NCBI GenBank assembly: GCA_008330645.1
Contig: VLTN01000003.1
Coordinates: 682,001-746,000 of the forward strand
Direction: 5' to 3'
Source: Cafeteria roenbergensis
Lineage: Eukaryota > Sar > Bigyra > Bicosoecida > Cafeteriaceae
Length of the DNA: 64,000 bases
The notes below the pieces were generated by a model. That model worked only from the letters and a program-made list of their open reading frames with translations. It did no database searches and was not told the origin of the DNA. The position numbers and the translations under genes are program-made. This document shows, one piece after another, positions 29,701 through 35,700 of the stretch. How positions within the stretch are numbered: position 1 is the first letter of the stretch; each line of letters opens with the position of its first letter.

Positions 29701-32700
29701 TTGGACCAGAACTGCACTCCGCAAGCCTCTCAAAGCGGCACACGAGCGAGGATCCCGAGACGAGGGACTCGGTCGCCTCAACCAAGCGCGCTCCTTGTGG
29801 GGTATCAAAAACCTGGATCCGGCAGCTGGCACCCTCTCCATGAGCCCAGACTTCACCAGCCGAAGACAATCGAATTTCAAACGGCTTGAATGCGAAAACG
29901 TGCCTCGGAGCCACGTTGGCCCACGAAACGGAGGCAAAATACCGAAACTCGTCGGTCCGAGACCCGGGGGGTTTGCCCACCATTTGCCCGTCAGCAAGGA
30001 GGGCAAGACTCACGGAGAGCTGTCGATCGGCTGCGGCTGGAGACCTGCAAGCAACCGACTCGCCGTCAGGGCGCAGCCTCGCTCGGGTCCTGATGCCGCC
30101 GAAGTCGCACTCCAGCTGTCCTCCTGCCGACCCCAGCCCCTCTCCGCGGAACACGACCTCCGTGCCCCCGGACCCCGGGCCGGACAGCGGGCCTGCCTCC
30201 AGCACCACGGCTGCTGGGGTAACCTCCAAGCGGGGTGCAGCGGCATCCAGCCACGGCGCGGGCGGGTCCCCAGCGACGCCGCGGCTGCTCAGCAGCTCCA
30301 GTCCTGGCGGAAGGGCCGCGAGGGTCGAGCTGCCCGCAGAGCCCCAGCCGGTGGTCGCTCCGGGCTCACCGGCCGGCGTCGCGGCAAGGGCCAGGGCAAG
30401 GGTTCCGGGGCGCGTCGCCGGGGACGGGCAGAGGATGCCTGACGCAGTCGCCAGCGTGGCGGGGGTGATGGCGACGATGCCCCCCGGCTGCGGCTCGACG
30501 CGCGACCACACGCACCACAGGTAAACTCCCCAGGCGGCTGCGTGCAGACTGGAATTGGCAAGTAATGCCTTCACTTGCACGCCTCCGCCCTCGCGGACGC
30601 GTCCGGGACTTGCGTTGAGCAGCCGTGACACCGGAACTGCTGCCAGCCTGACCCGCAAGGCGGGTGAAGCCACTTCCACAGCGACCGACGGCTGCCCGCT
30701 GTACTGAATGCTGGGAACCAGCTCGACTTCCGCGCTTCCATGCAACACTTCCGCCCCGCAACCGATGCCCATTCCAGCCAACAGCGTTGCGTTTTGCACG
30801 ACGTACGAGCGAGGGGCGAAGCCTGACTGAATGGAGACTCGGCAGGACCAGCGCCCTGCCTTCAGCGATGCCAGAAACCCGGTGCTTGGGGCTTCCAGGC
30901 ACCGAAGCGAGGTTCGCACCGGATCCAAGTCCGAGCTGGCGCGTTGGACAGCGATGCTGACGGGCGCCAGCTTTGGAGGAGGCTCCAAAACTCGAACCCA
31001 CTGGCTTACGACTGCGACATTGACATTTTCGCCAGACTGGGCCACTGAAAGCCAAACCGAAACGCCTCCAGCGATGTCACCGGGAAGGCGGCAGCTTGTG
31101 AGAACACTAACACGGCCAGAGGCTGCCGAGACGCTCGCAAGTCTCCAGACTGGGCGTCGTCCAATGATAGGCTGCTGCTGGTGACGCCGAAAGGCAAAGC
31201 TGCAGCGCGAGGCGTCGAGGACCCTCGAAACAGCGCTGACACTTCCGCTCCAGCTGAGGTTCCGCTGCACAACGTCGCCGGCAATCGCGCTGACTTCAAT
31301 GTCCTGCAACATGGCGTCGTCAAGCACTGCTTCACTCAACAAAATGGCGGCCTCGCCCCAGTGGGTCTGCGCCGTTCGCGTGCGAGCCTGCGCGGCCGCC
31401 TGCACGCCGATTTGCACGGCGAGAAGCGTTTGGCTGGCTATGCCCGCCGGCTCCACTCCGAGTTGTGCTGGCTGCATTGGGCAGAGCACCTCACCAGCTT
31501 GCGAACTGGCGCCGGCAACCGATCCGGCGTGCGCAAGGGTCAGGGATTGCCCGTGGCCCCAAGCACCACCCGAGCGAGCGCCATCAGCTCTGCGAAGGAC
31601 GCACCGGAGCTCAGATGGCTCCTGCTCTGCCATGGCAGCCCCGACGCGGACGCAGCCGACCGCAGAGTGTCGCTGGCTGTCCTGGGCTCGGCGGAGTACA
31701 GCAATCTGCGGCCTTTCAAGGCACGCTCCAGGCGGAGTGTCGAGGCGAAATACGGCAGGGCCCACTTCGAGTGCCGGAGGCCTCTGTTCATCGTCCTCCC
31801 GGCGCCAAATTGATAGGGCAACCAGTGCGAATGAGACGCGGTCGAGCACCTCGTCGCCATCTGCCAGCCATTCGCCCGCAACTGGACGACACCAAACTGC
31901 GGTCTTGGAGGTGGCCGACCCGGCCAGCATTCCAAGTACTGTCCTCTGAGGCGGTGCCGCCAAACTCTGATTGGCCGCCGCGTCAGGCAGAGTTGCCACG
32001 CGAAGCTGGCATGTTCGAGCTGCTTTGTGCAACCAGCGCCGCCAAGGCATGACTCCGCCGCCCCGGTCAGCGAGTTGCATTGAGGCCCCGGGGTGAAGCT
32101 CGGAACGAAGCGCCGGAAGCGCCAAGTCAGCGCCCTGCAGCGGCCCAGAGACCTGTATCACCACGGCCTGTCCCCAAAACTCTACAAGCGGCCGCGCTCC
32201 CCACGCAGAACGAACTTGGAGCACGACCACGTGGTCTCCTTCCGGCTCTCCCTGTCTCTTCACTGGACACCTCACGGTGGCTGACTGCCCGTCGCCGTCA
32301 ATGCTGGCCAGTCTCCAAGCCCCCGAAGCCGAACCGACGCCGCTGCGCCGATCGACGAACTTGCAGTGCAGCGACTCCCAGTGCGCTAGGAGAAGCGGCT
32401 GGTCCAGGAGCACCTTGGCGTGGCTATCAAGCGGGGGGATGATGCTCAGAGCACCTTCGGGCTGCTCGGCGACCAGGGGCGCGGCCAGCCAGAGAAGCGG
32501 CCGCCTTTTATGCCACGCTACGGCCAAGGTGGCCGCCCGCGTGTGGAGGCTCTTGGGGAGAACTGCCACCATGTGAGCATAGCTTGCGGCAACAGCACCC
32601 GCTGGTACCGTGCAGGCTGCTTCGACCCCGAATGCTGGCGCCCCTGCGCGCAGCACCTGCACCGGGCTTGTACCAGCGATGCCATCGCTCAGGCTTCGCC

Positions 32701-35700
32701 TGAGCCATACGCATTGTAGCTCTGCAACCTTGAGTGATGCATTGGCCGTGGTGAAACCAACAACCGCGGTTGCGGCAGCCCGGCCAGCGGACGCGGTCCA
32801 TAGCCTTGGTGTCTGCACAAGCTCGAGGTCAGGCTCCCAATCCCGCACCAGCGTCAGGTTCAGGCTGCTGCTCCGCGTGGACTGTCCAGCGATCTCTAGG
32901 CTCAGCTCCACTTGTTGCTCTGCCGCGCCAGTCCGAGGGCAGCTCGCCGTGGAAACGTTGCACTCTATCGTGGCCGATCCCGCGGCTCGCTGTGCTTCGA
33001 GACGCGAAGCGGTCCCAAACTGCTTGCCGCACAGCCCGCAGCTCGCATTCCTGAGGTAGCCCAGCTGTGTGTGGGAGACAAGTGCCGGCGGGAGCCTCAC
33101 CGAGACCTGGACGGCCTGCTCCAGCAGGGGCTGGTCCCATATCAGCCCAGGGCCCAGAGTCGAGCGGGCGGAGGCTACACACACCCTGGGTAGCACCGTC
33201 ATTCCGCGCCGCGAACGTGATGCATCGGTCTCGGCAGGAATCGGCTCGGACGGCGCCGCGAGCCACACGGCACAACCGCTCTGGAACCCGGCACGAGGGG
33301 AGCAGACTGTGGTTGCGTCTCCTGGAGGCCACCGGCAAGTTCCTTGCAATTCCATTCCGCCCTGCACGCTTATGGAAACAGCATCGATCCGTGCTTGCTT
33401 GGATCCGCATTGCAAAACACAGGCCGCCCCATCAAGGAATGATTCGAGCCTGTGTCCGAGCGCCTCATCCTGGGGCCTCAGTTTGAGCTTGAATGAGAAA
33501 TGCTGGCCGTATGTCACTGCCGCCCGTGCCGGTGTCGCCTGGGCCTTTGCAATCACGGTGAGCCGCGCCCCCTGGGTTGCCGGCATCTCTGAGAGGAGAT
33601 CCGACGGAAAGACGACGACGCGCACTGTTCCAAGCCAGGCTTGGAGCGGCCCGGAACCCGGAAGCTTCAAGGGGACAGCACAAGTGGCCATGGCATAGCC
33701 GTCCTTGCCCGGCACCAGATGAGCGCCGTGCGGTGAGCGAAGCGATCGCCAGGCCATGGAAGTCGCGTTGAGGGACCGAAACTCGCACCAGAACGGTACC
33801 GGATGTTGTGGGGTATCCTGGCCCAAACGCACAGCCAACCGAACCAAGCTTCCTCGCGACGCAACTTGCTTGCCCATGAGCACAGTTTGCGGACGGCTCA
33901 GGACTAGCAATGGGGCAAAGCGGCTGCTTGTCACAGCAGGCTGGGCCAGGCCCGCTGCCTCGATGCCAAGGCGCAGGGAGATCGACGTCCCTGCGTGCGG
34001 CAAGCTGCTGCCGGGAAAAGAGCAAGCCCCAGACAGCGTCTCCGCAGGTGAGCGAGGGGGACGAGATGGGATGGACGCCGAGGTCGCAGCACCCACGGCG
34101 TGCACCGACTCCCCTACATGAAGGCGGCACTGCAGCTGTCCTTGGGAATGAGACATCAGCGACGCCGAGGCTGCTGCCCGGAAACCAACGACAAGCGCCC
34201 TGCCTGCCTCAGCCACGGAAATGTTGGTACTCAGCAGCTCCAGTGCTGAATCGTCGCACGCCTTGCGCCATCCCGAGACGGCTGGCCCGCCGCCGACCGA
34301 GAGCCGCAGCTCCAGCGAGGTCGAGCTCCACCCAAAGCCGCGCGCGAGCGAAGCCGGAAGCAGGCACTCTGCGGCCAGAACTGCAGCGGGTCCCGCAGCG
34401 AGCCAACGGCCGCGCCGCGAACTGAGCCCACTGCCCCGGGCGGAGGCAGCCGAAGGCGCGTGCGAAGTGAGCTTGAAGTGACACACGGGCGGCTCCCATG
34501 CTGCAGCAAGGCGGTGCGGCACCTGGGGCAGCTCCACGATCACCGTTGCTCGGCCCACGCTTGCGAAAATCTCCAAACATCGCTTTGACGGACGATCCAC
34601 CACGGGGACCAGAGTCACTGCTGCATCCTGCGTCGAGCCCACCACAGCAAGAGAGCCGAGCCGCTGCTCCTGGCGGGGCACAGATGAAAAGCCCAGAGAC
34701 ACCTGAAACTGGGCCGCTGGTCCCTCGAGTGCGGGCGAGCGGCACCGAGCGGCGCCCGTGGCGGGGCCCTCCCACGCCGCAGCCGTGAAGAGCGGTGCGC
34801 CGCCTTGCCGCTGAGTCCAGATGCAGCGCAGGTGGGGTTGCGGCCCGGCCGCGAGCCCAAGGTGCCGAAGTCCTGGCCCCCCTGACGCCGCAAGGAGGCG
34901 AATTGTCGAACGCTCGACAGCGACAGGCCAGCTTGGCAGCAGCTCCACTGGTGGCGCGTTCCACAGCACGACCGGAATCGGAAGGGTCGCAGAGCCGAAC
35001 GCAACCAGCTCAGCCGCAACAGCGCCTGCCGGAAGTTGGCTCAGCTCCGACCTGTTGAATTTGCAGAGCCAGGAGTCTGAAGCGCGCTCGATCGACTCAG
35101 CCACGATTGATCGGCGGCAGGGTCCGAAGCCGACCCACGCGTCGAGAATGCAGGCGCGGGAGGGGCCATCCGTTGCATTGGCCTGCGCGAAAGGGCTGTC
35201 CGGCGCTTTCACGCGGAGAACAACGCCCGTGGGTTCAGGCGAAGCAACGGTGCTGATCTGAAGGCGGCTGCTCGGCGGGACTTCACGGCGAAAGGCACCA
35301 AAGCGAAGCGACGTCTGGGCTGAGCGCGGCCCGGGCCACCCTGCGTTTCCCAAGTCATTCGCCGTCACGGACACGTTTGCGCTTGATCCTGCGATGTCAA
35401 GCACGCCAAGAGCGGAGGACACGGCTTCGAGGGGGCCCCAGAACTTCGCGACGCTGTCCAGGAATCCATCTCCTCGTCCGAGTGGCGGTGCGAACGACAC
35501 CCTGTCGCGGTTGCGAACGGAAATTGGGGTGTCGTTGCCGTCGACCGACACGGTCATGACGCCCGCCACGGCTCCGCTCGACAGCACCAGCGCAGCGGCG
35601 GGCCTGGCATCCACGGCAGCAGTTGAGCGCGCCGCATCTGAGCTCGGCCTCTGAGCCTGAATCGAAGCGGTGTTCAGCTCGACAGCTGCAGCAAGACCAG

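Larger units (their letters stand above)
5800..35400 (-). other. Long array of IPT/TIG-like beta modules within the giant protein
   Basis: Many segments carry the IPT/TIG signature: a short strand with V-x-x-V-x-P, a loop rich in GG or SG, then T-x-[VL]-x-[VLF]-x-G-x-G-[FL], and a Cys-containing strand ending near C-x-F. Copies I translated directly include VAKVAPNVALSSGTTVL (about 6.25 kb), VDSISPHFGLSSRDTVL (about 6.6 kb), VDRVAPLVVSNAGGQ (about 18.0 kb), GEATTVSLLGVGFL (about 19.55 kb), PRVTGGAVVLSSGGSGTA (about 23.75 kb) and LEVTPAAVVLEAG (28.2 and 30.2 kb). Spacing is near 110-200 residues where neighbouring copies are clear. Much of the array is too divergent to count by eye, so the boundaries are approximate. 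Confidence 0.72.

Noticed and set aside
28057-30517. The two 472-base copies as long terminal repeats of a retroelement
   Set aside because: The 1.5 kb between them continues the giant reading frame with beta modules and has no reverse transcriptase, integrase, primer-binding site or target duplication.
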